Shown here piece after piece: positions 34,384 to 46,157 of a stretch of 64,000 bases of DNA. Position 1 is the first letter of the stretch. Each line of letters begins with the position of its first letter. This stretch comes from Rhizophagus clarus (Eukaryota > Glomeromycota > Glomeromycetes > Glomerales > Glomeraceae), in assembly GCA_015698045.1 (NCBI GenBank), contig BLAL01000050.1, forward strand, positions 248,001 to 312,000. Direction: 5' to 3'. The position numbers were made by a program, and so were the translations under genes. The notes beneath the pieces are model-generated. The model was not told the origin of the DNA. It did no database searches and worked only from the letters and a program-made list of their open reading frames with translations.

Positions 34384-34764
34384 CCGTATTCTTCCGATTT
34401 TAAGCACCACATTTTTGAAGGAAAATTCCGGCTAAGGTTGGGGGTGGTGCCTAAATTCGGAAGTATTTTTTTTTACTTAAAATTCTTTTTTTTTCACATT
34501 TTTACACATCGGAATTTTTGTACTTGTGTATCCCAATAATTTTTTATCGTGTTCTATATATATAATTGCGAAATTGCGATGATACATGATGAAAGAGAAA
34601 TTGAAATGATGAATTGTAAATAAAGTTTATTTTGAATAAAATATGAAATTTAATAAAGAAAAATTAAAATCTGAGGTGGTGCTTATTTTTGTTTTTCAAG
34701 TATTTTGGTCAAAAGTCGGGGTGGTGCTTAAATTCGGGTGGTGCTTAAAATCGGGAGAATACGG
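34384..34764. mobile_element. 381-bp MITE with near-perfect TIRs and TA duplication
   Basis: The left end starts CCGTATTCTTCCGATTTTAA then GCACCAC. The right end, inverted, starts CCGTATTCTCCCGATTTTAA then GCACCAC: 26 of 27 bases match. TA flanks both ends (34382-34383, 34765-34766), as in Tc1/mariner-type elements. A second GTGGTGCTTAAATTCGG motif repeats inside. No coding frame. The high TIR identity suggests a recent insertion. Confidence 0.9.
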
Positions 34765-34766
34765 TA

Positions 34767-35935
34767 AGTGATATGCGAAATTGCATATTAGTTAAATAAA
34801 ATATGATTTGAAAAAATATTTACAATCTATATATAACCCTTTTATTAATAAATTAAAGATAAGTACATAAATGTAAAACATTATTAAGAAGAATAATATA
34901 TTGCAATTCTGATTTTTGTTCATAATGTCTTGTTACTTTTCATACTTATAAAATATTATTATAAAGTATATTTCTTACTAATAAAGAAAATAAAGATTAA
35001 AATTAATGAATCATAATTATTCTTTTTAGTTATTTCTTGTTAATAAAAATCATTTATTATTTATTAATAATGATTTTTAATAGATATTAATTTTCATTTC
35101 TTATTAACTATTAGACTTACTTTTAAAAGCAATTTCCAATCTTTAATTAATCCTATATTAAAGTATAATAACTGAGCCACTTTTAGTTGTATTACTTTTG
35201 AAAGATTTTTGATGTTAAATAATCATATAAAATTTTATTAAAATTTAGAAAATATTCATTCATTATAAAAGGTATTCTTCTTATTGGATCTTTATTAATT
35301 TTTATATTTATTTAAATAGTAACTTTTAATATAATAAATAAATCCTTTAGATTTTATTTCAAATTATTATAAAGTTATAGTAAAAAATTTAAAGAATTTA
35401 ATTAACTGATTCATTATAATAAAAGTTTTTATTATATTTGATTATCACTGTTTTCAAATTGCTATGATCAGGTGATTTATCAATCAATTAAAAAAAAAAT
35501 ACTGAAAACAGCTGAAAACAACTGAAAACAATTGATTTATCAAAAATACTCTTATTAAAACACATACAAAAAACACTTTTTATAAATATTTTTCTTAAAA
35601 AACACTAAACTTAATGCTTTTAACATTTTTTATTATATTTATGAAATGTTTTCAGTATGTTTTTTTATTTATTAAAAACTAAAGATCCAAATAAAAAAAA
35701 TAGTTAGAAATAAAAAAAAAAAGGAAAGAAATAAAAAAAAAAACTAATAAAATAAAAAAAATATTATCTGTTACTTAGTAGTGAACTTTTAGAATCGTTA
35801 GAAATCAGTTTTTAGAAATTGGTCTCTAAAAATCAGAGAAATCAATTTATAAACTATTGTAGTAAAAAAAGATGAACAATAAAAAAATATTAGTAAAGTT
35901 TGTATAATTATGGTCAAATGATGTCTGATATTTAT
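34767..35935. other. AT-rich stretch without a gene
   Basis: No coding frame or element is recognised. Short direct repeats AACAGCTGAAAACAACTGAAAA occur near 35505-35530. Confidence 0.45.
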
Positions 35936-35939
35936 AGCC

Positions 35940-36290
35940 CTATAAAAAGTAATTGTACATTGTTTGTACAGGTTTTGTATAATTTTATATAGAATTTGTA
36001 CAGAATTTGTAGTGGTGTATACTTTATGATGACCTTTTATATATATTTATTAAGAGAATTATACAGAATTTGTCTGAATTTATATAGAATTTAATTTTGT
36101 ACAGAATTTATCCAAATGTATATAATATATAATTTTGTACAGAATTTGTACAAAATTAGTTATCCAGAATTTGTATAGACTTTATCTAAATGTATATAGT
36201 ATATAAATAGAATTTGTGTAGAATTTATCTGAATGTATATAATATATAATTTTGTACAGAATTCATTGAGAATGTTATATCAGTTCAGAT
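35940..36290. repeat. Repeats of TTTGTACAGAATTTGT
   Basis: TGTACAGAATTTG and variants (TATAGAATTT, TACAGAATTTAT) recur about ten times together with AATGTATATAATATATAATT, in a loose period of 60-90 bases. The same motif recurs at 47735-47875. Confidence 0.65.
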
Positions 36291-38202
36291 CTATGACAAC
36301 TGAATCTGCATTTTTATTTTTTGAAGATTTTTTTATAAAAATTCTGATAATCTCTAAAATTACAGATTTTAAAACATTTCGTATAAAAATCTTGAGATCT
36401 TCACATTTTTTTCTTTTATTTACACAAACTTTTTTTTTATTTTAACAAACTATACACTTCCTATTTGTCTCAACACTTAATTTTTTTTTATAGTGCTTTA
36501 AAAAATAATCTTTTTTAATACTTTTTAAAAAAATGATTTTTTTCAACTTCTTTAATTTAAAGAAATAATCTATTAGGGTATTAAAAAAAAATTGAAATTT
36601 TTTTTAAACTTTGAAACTTTGCAGGAACATTAGATTAAAAAAGTATTTTTTTGTAGAACCTATTTTCGCTAGTTCTTTTGGATATTAAAAGTATTTTTTA
36701 ATATTATTATTTAACAAGCATTGATTAATACTAGTTTTTCCTTTTTTTGTAGATCCAGAATACTGAAGATATGGGTTCTAGACTTAATTTTGAAGTTAAA
36801 CTTTGAAAAAAATTTTTTTTTATTAGTTTACTTTAATGAATGTTAGCTAATGCTTGTTTTATATTTTGTAAATCCAAAGAGCTAAAATTTTAACAATTCT
36901 GACAAATTTTAAAGGTAAACTTTAAAAAATATTTTTTCATTAATTATTTAACAAATTTTATTAATGTTCGTTTTTATTTTTCTAAGTTCAGAATACTAAA
37001 AGTATGAGTTCTAGACCATTTTGAAAATTACCTTTAAAAAAAAATTATTATTTAACAAATGTTCAATTTTAATTTTTTTTAGTTTTAGAAGTTAAGATAC
37101 AGCTTCAGATTTTTTTTTATCAATCTAATTTAACAAACATTAATATTAATATTTGATTTTTTTTTAATTTTATTTATTACTTTTATAGTCCAAAATACTA
37201 AACATGTAGCCTTGAACTTTATTTCAAAGATAACTTTGAAAAAAATATTTGGCTGTTTTATTTTTACTTAGCGAACATTAACTAATATTTGTTTTCTTTC
37301 TTTTTTTAGATTCAGAACTCCTTTAGAGGTAGACTATGATATTTCAAAAGTAAAATATTTTTGAAATTTTTTATTTTTAAATAAACATTACTAATATTCA
37401 TTTTTTAGGTTTAAAACTCTTTAGAGGCAGACCGGTATTTTAAAAGTATAATATCTTCAAAATTTATTTTTTTTTTTGTTTTATTTAAATAAACAGTACT
37501 AATATTCATTTTTTTTTTATTTTTTTAGGTCTGGAATTTAGAGGCAGACCAATATTTTAAAGGTATAATAATATCTTCAAAATTTTATTTTTTTATATTT
37601 TACAAAACAAAATCCATTAACATTTCATTTTATTTTACATTTTTTTTAGATCTAGAACTCAAAGCAAACTGAAAGTAAAAAAAAAACTTTATTTATTTTT
37701 GTTTCAATAAACATTAAACTAGCATTCATTTTTTTAAGTCTGAAAGAAGGAAACTGAGTTATTTCAAAGGTAAAAAAAATGAAATAATTTTATTTTATAT
37801 TTTATTTTACAAAATGTTACTAATATTTCATTTTGTTCTTTTTTATATCTGAAATTTTAATTTGAAGTGGACTGGTATTTTGAAGACTGATATAAAGCTT
37901 TGAAAAAAATAATTTTTTTTATTTTAATAAATGTTAACTAATGTTCAATTCTTTTTTTAGGTTCAGAATTCCAATTTGAAGTAGACTGAAGAAGATAAAA
38001 AAACTTCAAAATTATTTTTTTTATATTATTTTATGAAATATTACTAATATTTTATTTTGTATTTCTTTTTTTTAGATCAGAATTTTCTTTCAAAGTGAAC
38101 CATAATATTTGAAGGTAATATAATATCTTCAAAAAATTTTTAACTTTATTTATTTTAACAAACATTACTAATATTCATTTTTTTTTTTTTTTAGGTCTGG
38201 AT

Positions 38203-39972
38203 TAGTGCTCCAAACAAGTCGAGTCAACCCAAGTCATATATTAATACTTGACTCGACTCAGGTTAACCTGTGTTAAATAAAATCTGCAATGGTATTTCAG
38301 ATTTTAATATAAACTTATAATAAAACAACGTTTTTCATAACATTTTTTATTATTATTAGGTTAAAAAATATTACGAAAAACATTAGTTTTTTGTTTAGTA
38401 ATTCATGAATAAAAAACGTTTTGCAATGTTTTTTATTATTATAATTAAAAAACATTGTGAAAAACTTTTTTTTATTAATTCATAAATTAAAAACATTTCA
38501 CAACATTTTTAATTAATGGAATTAAAAAATATTGTGAAAACATTTTTTTTTCTTGCTTAATTCATAAATAAAAAATGTTTTGCAACATTTTTAATTAATA
38601 GAGTTAAAAAACATTACGAAAAATATTTTTTTTTCATTAATTTATAAACCAGAAACATTTCACAACGTTTTATCATTATAATCAAAAAATGTTGCGAATA
38701 ACATTTATGTGCAAAATATTTGAAAAAAAACTATTTCAGACAGTTTTTAATCATTTTAATAAAAATGTTACGAAACGTTTTTATTTTTTTAATTTAATTC
38801 AATAAAAAAACTATTACATAACAGTTTTTAATCATTTTAATAAAAACATTGCGAAATATTTTTATTTCTTTAATTTTATATGATAAAAAAACTATTTCGC
38901 AATAGTTTTTAATCATTTTAATAAAAACATTATGAAACATTTTTATTTCTTTAACTTAATACGATAAAAAAAACTATTTCACAATGATTTTTAATTATTT
39001 TAATAAAAACATTATAAAATGTTTTTATTTCTTTAACTTAATACAATAAAAAAACTGTTTCACAACAGTTTTTAATTGTTTTAATAAAAACGTTGCAAAA
39101 CGTTTTTATTTCTTTAACTTAATATGATAAAAAAAACTATTTCACAATGGTTTTTGATCGTTTTAATAAAAACATTATGAAACGTTTTTATTTCTTTAAT
39201 TTTATGCGATAAAAAAACCATTTCATAACAGTTTTAATTGTTTTAATAAAAATGTTGTGAAACGTTTTTATTTCTTTAACTTAATACGATAAAAAAAACT
39301 ATTTCACAATAATTATTAATGGTTTTAATAAAAACATTGCAAAACGTTTTTATTTCTTTTAATTTAATACGATAAAAAAACTGTTTCGTAACAGTTTTTG
39401 ATTGTTTTAATAAAAATGTTGTAAACCGTTTTTATTTCTTTAATTTTATGCGATAAAAAAACTGTTTTGAAACAGTTTTAATCATTTTAATAAAAATGTT
39501 GTGAAATGTTTTATTTCTTTAATTTTATACGATAAAAAAAACTATTTCGCAACAGTTTTTAATCATTTTATAAAAATGTTGCGAAACATTTTTATTTCTT
39601 TAATTTAATATGATAAAAAAATCATTTCACAACGGTTATTAATTGTTTTAATAAAAATATTGTGAAACATTTTTATTTCTTTTAATTTAACACGATAAAA
39701 AAACTATTTTGCAACAGTTTTTAATCATTTTAATAATAACGTTGCAAAATATTATTTCTTAATCATTTTAATAAACACTATTAAACGTAATTTTACTAAC
39801 TCAAGTATAATCGATTCAAATCGAGTCAATCTGAATTGATGTTTTTTATGAGCTGAGTCAAGCGGAGTCTAAAAAAATTATTATTTTGACTCGACTTGAC
39901 TAGACTCGAATTTTTTGAGTTGAGTACGATTCTGCCCAATAATTGACTCAACTCAACTCATTCAAAGCACTA
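38203..39972. mobile_element. 1.77-kb hAT-type non-autonomous element with internal 81-bp repeats
   Basis: The left end reads TAGTGCTCCAAACAAGTCGA then GTCAA. The right end, inverted, reads TAGTGCTTTGAATGAGTTGA then GTTGA. A perfect 8-bp duplication GTCTGGAT flanks it (38195-38202, 39973-39980), the size used by hAT elements. The ends are rich in GACTCGACT/GAGTCAA motifs. No coding frame; the interior is a tandem array. Confidence 0.92.
38320..39775. repeat. About 17 tandem units of 80-90 bp, each with two hairpin motifs
   Basis: Each unit carries AATAAAAACRTTGYGAAACG followed by TTTTTATTTC, and ATAAAAAAACTATTTCGCAA followed by CAGTTTTTAATC. Both halves are imperfect palindromes around TTGCGAAA/TTTCGCAA. 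The period is 80-82 bp from about 38780 to 39760, longer and looser to the left. Confidence 0.85.
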
Positions 39973-40829
39973 GTCTGGATCTCTTTTTCGCAGAGAACCA
40001 TAATATTCAAAGGTAATATAATATCTTTAAAAAATTTTAACTTCTTATTTATTTTAATGAACATTGCTAATGTTCATTTTTTATTTTTTTTAGGTCTGAA
40101 ACTCCCTTTTGCAGTAGGCCATAATATTCAAAGATAATATAATATCTTCAAAATATTTTAACTTTTTATTTAAATTTAATAAATGTTCCTAATGTTCATT
40201 TTTTTGATTTTTTTTAGGACTGGACTCTCTTTTGCAGCAGATTATAAAGGTAATATAGTAGTTTTAAAAAAATTTTATATTTTCTTTAATGAACATTATT
40301 AATATGCATTTTTTTATTTTATTTTAGGTCAGGAACTTTAATCTAAAGTGAACCAGAATATTTCAGAGGTAAAAACTTTAAAATTATTTTTTTTTATATT
40401 ATTTTATGAAATGTTATTAATGTTTTGTTTTGTATTTTTTTTTTAGGTTTGAATGATATAAAGTTTTGAAATGATTTATTTTATTTTATTTTTATTTTAA
40501 CAAACATTAATTAACATTCATTTTTAGTTTTTTAGATAGAACCCTATTTTGAGACAGATCAGGTATTTCAAAAATAAAAAAAATTTTTTCTTATTTTTGT
40601 TAACAAAATATTAATTAATATTTTGATTTTTTTTTTGTAGATTTGCAGCTTTTAGATACCTTCTGAACTGAATTTCAAAGGTATTTACTTTAAAAATTAT
40701 AAGTTTTTTATTTTTATTTTTTTTTTTAAAAAGTAAATGTTAATTAATATTCATTTTTTATTTTGTAGGTTCACCGATTTCTGAAAGCTTCCTGAAACAT
40801 AATTTTAAAGAATAGTATTTTTGCATTTT

Positions 40830-41321
40830 GTCATGTTTTATTGGATCAAAGAAGTTAAAAGTTGTTTGTTGAAATTGAACTAACTGAAATAATGTCCAAA
40901 CTATTAACAATATAATTTTGCAGTATAAAAATAAAGAAAGAAAGAAAGAAAGAAAACTTTAGTTTAGTGCATTTAGTAAAATAGTGTAGATTAGTAAATG
41001 TACTTTTAAATTTGTAAATACTTTTTTTTAATGTAATAAATTAATTGATATTAGTTAACATTATACAAAATTTTTCTATAATGCATATCAGCATGTCCTT
41101 AGATTAATGCAGAAATATACTTTACAGAACTACGCAGATCTATAAACTAAAATTTTTCCCAATAGCCAGTACAAAAGTACCTAATTTATAATTGATAAAT
41201 TGATATGCTCTAATCAGTTTGTACCTTTATGTATGGTAATTACAATCTGTGGTAATTCATAACATACTAGTATGGAAGTAACCTAATTTGCAATTGATAA
41301 ATTAAGAGTATATAAAAAATA
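40830..41321. other. AT-rich spacer without a gene
   Basis: Includes a short GAAA tetranucleotide repeat (40936-40955) and a direct pair, ACCTAATTTRYAATTGATAA (near 41179 and 41281). Confidence 0.5.
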
Positions 41322-44300
41322 AGTATTGTATGGAACGATATGTACGTATGTATGGTAATAAATGTATGCTTACGTATGCTTATGTATTGCAATTGTATCC
41401 ATACATATATAATATAGCAGATCAATATCCTGTATGGATCAATTAGACAAACTAATGACAGTTGATTTGTACTACCGTAATAACAGATTAGATCATCAGA
41501 TTTTTGTATTTTCCCGAACTCTCATTTTTACTAAATTATTTGAATTGGAAAAAATTATTCATATTAAAAATATATTAATTTAATCCACTTGGAGCCTTTT
41601 TAAGTGATATTAAGCTCTCTAGATTTCGGAGTTTTATTTATAAATTGTTTATAAATGTATAATATTATTATTATACATAATGTAATATTTTAATATATAT
41701 ATACGGAAGATTTGGTCCTGTACTATTAATCATATTATAGATAAGATCCGATTTTATTGTACAATGTCAATTTATATAAATAATAAAAGTTCAGCCACTT
41801 TTAGTCAGAGAATCCAGGAAAAAGGTATTTACATCTGTTCCTTTATTTCAAGTATGATAAAATATTAATTACCTAATAAATAATTTTTATTAAGAACAAT
41901 AGATTCAGATGGGTAGATTTTTAATAATAGTTAAAATAGCTAAAATCAATATAAATGGTTTTAGAACAATATGTTAATCAATAGGATTTTTTTATTTAAC
42001 CATAATCAGCTTTTTCCTCCCAATATATTTCTGAAAAATTATCAACCCTGAATTATTTGATTCCTTTTTTATCTATGTAAATCATTAAATGGTAGTAAAG
42101 ATGGAAATTGTTCAGCAACATTATTTGATTAATATTATCAATTCGCGTACAACTATGTTTCTAAAGTACATGACATACGCGAGTAACGCGTTTACAATTT
42201 ACTTCAGAGACTTTTTCCTTTACACTAAAAACTGTTCTTTAATTACAAGCTTAATAATGTCATCTAATATTGACCTTTCAGATATTGATGATTATACTCC
42301 TGAAGAGTTTGCTGAAATAGTAAGTAAATACTTTGATCAGTTTGATATTATTTATTTTCTTTAAAGTCTAACAAATAAAAATCAATAGGATGAGGATGAT
42401 AATGAATTAGAAGTTGAAGAAGTATTTGCCTTCATTTCTAAGTTGCGAGTCCCAAAAGTAATATATACAACCGTCCCTATAGAATATCCAGACACCTCTG
42501 CAGAAAGTGTTGCTACTGTATACAACATAACTGGATGGAAAAATCCTAGTGATGTGTTTTCAGATGTAAGTATATATTTGCTTTTTAAACATTATAAAAT
42601 AAAAAAATTAATATAATTTTTAATTAAAATACATTTTTTATTACAATGAAGATTCAATATTCAATTAATGGATCAGGTGGTATTATACAGATTAAAGATT
42701 GTCCCTTCTTTGGTGGTATATCTGTTAAAAAGGATCAGAGAACATGTCAAGGCATCAAATTTTGTGAATTTATAGATCAAGAACTTGTTAACCAGGAGCA
42801 TTGTAGTGTTAATTTTGATTCTGAGATTTTTCAACTCTATATGCAGAAAACTGATGAAAATACCAAAGAAGCCAAGACATACACGTAAAATTTTCACTTA
42901 TTATTTTAATTTTTAATATATAAGCATTGTTTCCTAAATATTTATGATTTTATTAGTTTTTTTTTAGCAACAAAAGAAACGTCTTGTCCTTTTAAAAGAA
43001 ATAATATACCTTGTGATGGAGGACCTTGGATTGGAAGGATTACTGACTATCAAATCAATGTAATATCATACTTTATTGGATGTAATAAATATCAGAAAAA
43101 TGAGAGATGGCATCGATTTATAAGGGTGAAGCCTGATGAAATTGATATTTCATTACTTCAAAATCTATTTGCAGGTTTTATACCTGTAAGTATTTATAAT
43201 TTCTTTCTTTATTTTATTTTTTTTTGAATTTAGTATAATAATAAATGTTAATTTATTATTTTAGGAACAAACTAAGACGTCACAATGCAGTATGATAGTT
43301 CCCAAATCTTGCAAACGTAAAAAATGTGGTAATATATTAATATGTTAAATTTATTTATAATATGTATTTGACTTTATTTTGTTATTTCAACTAATTACAA
43401 CTTTTTTAATCAAAGATGTAGTTCATGTAAATAATGGAAATATTGATCGTGGTAGAATTATTAATAAACCTTGTCCAGTAAGGTTTATTAAGTTTATTCC
43501 AAATAATATTACTGAATGTCCTTTTATTGCTCTTATTTGCATTGGAATCCATAATCACACCCCTCCTTCACCAGAAAGAACTTCATCTGGAATTAAAAAT
43601 AATTTACAATCCTTAATTGAACAAGCAATTCATGAAAATGATACTATTACTCCAAGATCATTACTATCAGGTAATTAAGTATAAAATATAAATAATAGTA
43701 ATTATTTTATTATTGATTAATATTATTGATTCAATCTTTCATCTATATATTTATTAATAGAAAATCTAATTAAAGCTTATTTCAATAAAGAAACTTTGGC
43801 TGAAGTGCATGTGTCACTTAATAATATTGACAAATTGCGTTACTTAATGGGAAAGGCATATAAAACTTTACATCCATTTGGACAGGGAATTATGGGTGTT
43901 TATCATAATGTATCAAATACAAGTTCTGATTTGGTTCATTATGTTCGCAAAATTAGTAAATTTATTTAATTTCTGTCTTAATTTACAATGAGTGAGTTAT
44001 AGTAATAATTATTTATTTATTTAGATCTCTTTACAAATGACAATCAAGTAATTATTACATGTATGCTTACTGAACAAGCCAAAAAATTAATTACACTTGA
44101 ATGGTTTCAAATTGATGTTAGTTTTAAACGTGTAAAAGGAGAGATTAATGAATTTGAAATAAATACATATGATTCTGATCATCATTTAAGTAAGTAAAGA
44201 TTTCTTTTTAATTAATTGAATATTTAAAATGTAAATTTAAATTATCTTTATTATTTTATTATAGTATTATCACTGTGTAGAGTTTTTACAAATATCTTTA

Positions 44301-45911
44301 CTGCTGAAGGATATCATAGGTTATTCTCATCATTATTTAAAATAATTCATGAAGTAAGTGGTCAGCCTATTAAATTTCAGCACATTCACCAACAAGGTGT
44401 TAGTTGTATCTTGGCTGACTTAGATGCAGCGCAAGCCAAGGGTTTGGGATTAGCTCTGCATGATCTAGATCATGAAAAGGACTGGCAAACTCATTTGACA
44501 TTTGTTTTCAAATCATGTCTCATACACTTTGAAAGGTATTTATTGATTTTATTAATTATTCACAATTTCACATTATATTTTATTTTTAATTCTAATTAAA
44601 TTTTTTTTAGAAATTTGCGCAATAAACCATTTGATAAAACTACAAAAAATCTAATAAGACAAATTCCTAATATGTCTAGCAAAGAACAAGTCTATGATCT
44701 TCTACAGCAAATCAAAGATACAAATGATGAAGGAATAGAAGGTATATAGTAGTATTTAATTAAAATTATCTATTTTTAAAAAAGTTTATTTAATTTTTTT
44801 TTTTTTTTGTAGACTGGTTGAGCTATTATCAGCAGCTGTATGTCATAGCTTCTTTAAATCAATATATTTCAAAAATTAATCCTGAAATTTGGCGCAAGAG
44901 TGGTACAAATACAAATAATGCCGAAGCTGCACATGCTATGGTAAATAAAGAAGGAAAACAACTGAGTTTATTATCAGCTATTTCAAGGTTAGTTGGTTAT
45001 AATTTTCTAATTTAAATTTAGCGTGTAATCATTTTTGTAATCAAATAATTCAAATCTTAAAAGAGGAAAAAGATATGATGAACGATGTTATAAAACAATT
45101 GAGATTCATGATAAAATGGGAGTCCCTTATACTCATCAGGATAAAAGTGAAGTCAAGAGAATTCAAAGATCAATAAAACTTAAAGGTAAATAAGAATGTA
45201 TATTATTTACTATTTAGTTTTATATTAAAATACTAATATTTTCTTCAATATTATAGAATCTTACATTCGAAATAATAATCTTGATACAAATGATAAATTG
45301 TCATCAAAAAAAAGAAAGCTTTTTTCCTCTACTAGCAAAACCAAATCAAAAAAAAGACAAGAAGATTCTGCATCAGAAAATGAGGAGACAACATTACCTA
45401 AGACTAATAATAATGAATTGCTCAAATTAGATATTGAAGAGAGAAAGATGACATTAAGAGAGCGTGAAATTAAAGTACGGGTGGCTGAAGCAGAAGCATG
45501 ACTTATAGAAGCTAAAGCTGAAGCGTTAGAATTAGAAAATCAGAAAAAGAAATATGATAATGTAAAGGATAAATAAGATTTTCTCTTTTGTAAATTGCGA
45601 AAAATTAGATAAATAAAGTTTATAAATTAGTGAATATTTTAATTTGTGTATTATCTTACATTAAATACGCGATTTTTTTAACATTGATGATCCAGACGTA
45701 GTGGAACAATCAAAAGTTTATCAAATTTAAATTTCCTATTGGTTCATTTAAAATGTATGGTCATGTGAAATCTGAGATCCATACATTCCATACAGGGTTA
45801 ATAATTATATATTATGGAAAGCAAGTATGAATGTATGATTACACAATACATGTCCATACATAGTTCGAGAAAAAAAAGCATACATACATACATCGACAAA
45901 CATACAATACT
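41322..45911 (+). mobile_element. 4.6-kb DDE-type DNA transposon with AGTATTGTATG ends
   Basis: The left end AGTATTGTATGGAACGATAT then GTACGTATGTATG pairs with the right end, inverted, AGTATTGTATGTTTGTCGAT then GTATGTATGTATG. GTATGG/CCATAC motifs cluster inside both ends. No convincing target-site duplication was found. The transposase gene lies between, on the plus strand, and is better kept than any other transposase in the window. Confidence 0.75.
42257..45576 (+). pseudogene. DDE transposase of an unclassified (MULE-like?) family, about 12 exons
   Basis: Starts MSSNIDLSDIDDYTPEEFAE with a GTAAGTAAAT donor at about 42320 and a second exon 42389-42565. Cys-rich zinc-binding segments follow (CPFFGG, CPFKRNNIPCDG, CSMIVPKSCKRKKC). 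The likely DDE set is Asp in WFQIDVSFKRVKGEINEFEI (near 44110), Asp in SCILADLDAAQAKG (near 44410), and Glu in TNTNNAEAAHAMVNKEGK (near 44920). The C-terminus is Lys/Glu-rich with a coiled coil (ERKMTLREREIKVRVAEAEA). One in-frame TGA interrupts the end near 45500 at a probable former Arg (CGA) codon. Most exons read cleanly through GT-AG introns of 50-90 bases, so the copy is fairly recent. I cannot name the superfamily with confidence. Confidence 0.65.
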
Positions 45912-46157
45912 GGAATTTCAAGCACCAATAAATTAATATATAATACTAATCAGTTACATCTTAATTGGATTTTAATTGAATCTTAATTGAACACTATAGT
46001 AAGTATTAAATAATAATTAAATGTAATTAATGGTGATGTTTTTTTAGTTCTAATGTAATCCTTTTTTTAATTATTTAAAAGTGTTTTTTGAAAGGGATAT
46101 TAATTTTAATAAAAAGTTATTATGTAATATATATATATTATATAAGAATATAGTACC
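45912..46157. other. AT-rich spacer
   Basis: No gene is seen. A triplet of TTAATTGRATYTTAATTGAA occurs near 45960-45985. Confidence 0.45.

Larger units (their letters stand above)
36740..40815 (+). repeat. Exon-like tandem repeat array, about 20 units, split by a hAT-type element
   Basis: Units of about 110-125 bp show a CATTAMTAATRTTCATTTT block (branch-like CTAAT), a T tract, TTTAG, then a core of about 26-45 bases starting GTCTGGAACTC and ending in TTTCAAAG, followed by GTAATATAATATCTTC. Clear acceptors end at 36752, 37309, 37408, 37528, 37649, 37960, 38075, 38194, 40093, 40217, 40327, 40446, 40640 and 40768. The unit at 38195 is cut by the element 38203-39972. Cores contain stops in all frames, so they do not make one long protein. 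Confidence 0.7.
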
